Shown here one piece after another: positions 63,226 to 64,000 of a DNA stretch of 64,000 nucleotides (positions within the stretch are counted from its first letter, which is position 1; each line of letters opens with the position of its first letter). The stretch is from Thalassobaculum sp965228445. GTDB taxonomy: Bacteria > Pseudomonadota > Alphaproteobacteria > Thalassobaculales > Thalassobaculaceae. The notes under the pieces were generated by a model. The model was not told the origin of the DNA. It saw nothing but the letters and a program-made list of their open reading frames with translations, and did not search any database. A program made the position numbers and the translations under genes. The stretch is from the NCBI GenBank assembly GCA_965228445.1, contig OZ245813.1, positions 248,001 to 312,000 on the forward strand. Reading direction: 5' to 3'.

Positions 63226-64000
63226 ATGGTTGATCGTAACATGGGTTCGTCGAACGGCACGACTGATGGTCCGGCTCCCCGGCCCGCGGCGGAACTGAGC
63301 GATCTCGACCTGTCGCGGTCGCCGCTCGATGCGGACATCTTCAACGCCGAGGATCTCGACGGCGTGGCTGAGAGCGTGTTCGGCTCCGGCAACCTCAACC
63401 AGGCGATCCTGCAGTCCCAGCAGGGCGGCACCGGCGAGACCGCCGACGGCCAGGGCGACCTGGATCCCTCCCGCTCCGGCGGCGACGACACCGCGGTCGA
63501 TCAGGCACCGACGCCCCAGCAGGACATTGCCGGCATCGATGCCCCGCTGGACGGCGGCGAAGGCGGCCCGGTCTCCGGCGCCCTGGAGGAGGGGCGCGAG
63601 TCCCGCTCCGAGAATGACGGCGGATTGGATCCGGCGGGTGCCGAAGCCGGGGCCGGCGGCGACTCCATGTTTTCGCTGAGCCCGGTCGGGGCGGCGGCGA
63701 TGCAGGCCGGCGGCGGCTCCGTCGTCGGAGGAACCTTCGGAACCGCAGCGGCGCTGGCGGCCGATCCCAACGAAGAGAGCGAGAGCGCGGCGGCGGCGGA
63801 GTCCGACGACGAGGACGAGGCGATCGCCGACGAGACGGAGGCGACCCCCGATCTGCCGGGCACCGGAACCGGCGGCACCGAGGGCTCCGGCGGCACGGAA
63901 ACCGTTCAGGGCGACAGCCCGGGTGGCGGTCAGACCGATGGCGGTCCGGTGGATCCGGGAGCGACGGGCGGCCCGGATCAACCGGGTACCGGCCCCGCGG
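63226..64000 (+). CDS. N-terminal part of a large acidic Gly/Asp-rich protein
   Basis: An open frame of at least 258 codons that runs off the window. It starts MVDRNMGSSNGTTDG and is preceded by a near-perfect ribosome site (GGAGGTGATGAG). The residues are rich in Gly, Asp, Glu, Ala, Ser and Thr and poor in hydrophobic ones, with no signal peptide. One short patch around SLSPVGAAAMQAGGGSVVGG could be a linker or amphipathic turn. The stretch becomes Gly/Thr/Pro/Asp-rich near the end (TGTGGTEGSGGTE). This profile is typical of the non-repeat head of large RTX or cadherin/VCBS-type adhesins secreted by type I systems, but the repeats lie outside the window. Confidence 0.6.
   Translation, partial: MVDRNMGSSNGTTDGPAPRPAAELSDLDLSRSPLDADIFNAEDLDGVAESVFGSGNLNQAILQSQQGGTGETADGQGDLDPSRSGGDDTAVDQAPTPQQDIAGIDAPLDGGEGGPVSGALEEGRESRSENDGGLDPAGAEAGAGGDSMFSLSPVGAAAMQAGGGSVVGGTFGTAAALAADPNEESESAAAAESDDEDEAIADETEATPDLPGTGTGGTEGSGGTETVQGDSPGGGQTDGGPVDPGATGGPDQPGTGPA

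Overview
The window is a GC-rich stretch of bacterial chromosome, densely packed with genes whose third codon positions favour G or C. Gene content points to a free-living, probably marine or soil, alphaproteobacterium of the Rhodospirillales type. That content includes TRAP and polyamine-type ABC transporters, molybdenum hydroxylases, a homogentisate dioxygenase, a branched-chain 2-oxoacid dehydrogenase and several chemoreceptors. The taxonomic placement is inference from gene content only. I saw no rRNA, tRNA, CRISPR array, insertion sequence or phage gene. Both ends are cut: an RND pump gene enters at the left and an acidic Gly/Asp-rich gene runs off the right.

Layout. 1-4.0 kb: end of an RND efflux permease, a siderophore-interacting flavoprotein behind a Fur-like palindrome, a soluble CZB chemoreceptor and a PAS_5 protein. 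4.2-9.6 kb (minus): an amidohydrolase followed by the three subunits of a xanthine-dehydrogenase-type molybdenum hydroxylase. 9.7-18.9 kb (plus): an MBL hydrolase, a complete polyamine-type ABC importer, a divergent M20-like hydrolase, an amidinotransferase/deiminase-family enzyme and an AraC regulator. Together these look like uptake and breakdown of an amidine- or amide-containing compound. 19.0-28.2 kb: a four-gene minus operon (SDR epimerase, alpha/beta-barrel protein, TIM-barrel isomerase, Gfo/Idh dehydrogenase) sits opposite a flavoprotein dehydrogenase and a type II dehydroquinase homologue with changed substrate contacts. A cupin, an IclR regulator and a ThDP-dependent lyase/hydrolase follow. 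This reads as a catabolic island for a cyclic polyol or keto-acid whose substrate I cannot name.

28.3-36.0 kb: a kinase-like/AAA fusion, a LysR regulator and a complete branched-chain 2-oxoacid dehydrogenase operon (E1alpha, E1beta, E2, E3). 36.1-47.7 kb: a gamma-butyrobetaine-hydroxylase-like dioxygenase without its zinc cysteines, an orphan peptide-type binding protein, two tandem paralogous chemoreceptors, threonine aldolase, an Atm1-type exporter and a FadL-type porin. 47.8-56.7 kb: an orphan homodimeric E1-like ThDP enzyme, a dihaem cytochrome c, homogentisate dioxygenase coupled to a second PAS_5 protein, and a DctPQM TRAP transporter. 56.7-64 kb: a double PRC-barrel protein, a DUF3830/racemase-like/PuuE-like operon, a GNAT enzyme, GMP synthetase, an OmpR-type regulator and the start of the acidic gene.

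A recurring structural theme concerns tail-to-tail gene pairs. Most have either a bidirectional hairpin terminator or a palindromic repeat in the gap between stop codons, including two clear members of one dispersed repeat family. Both binding-protein-dependent transport operons also have a strong hairpin directly after the binding-protein gene.
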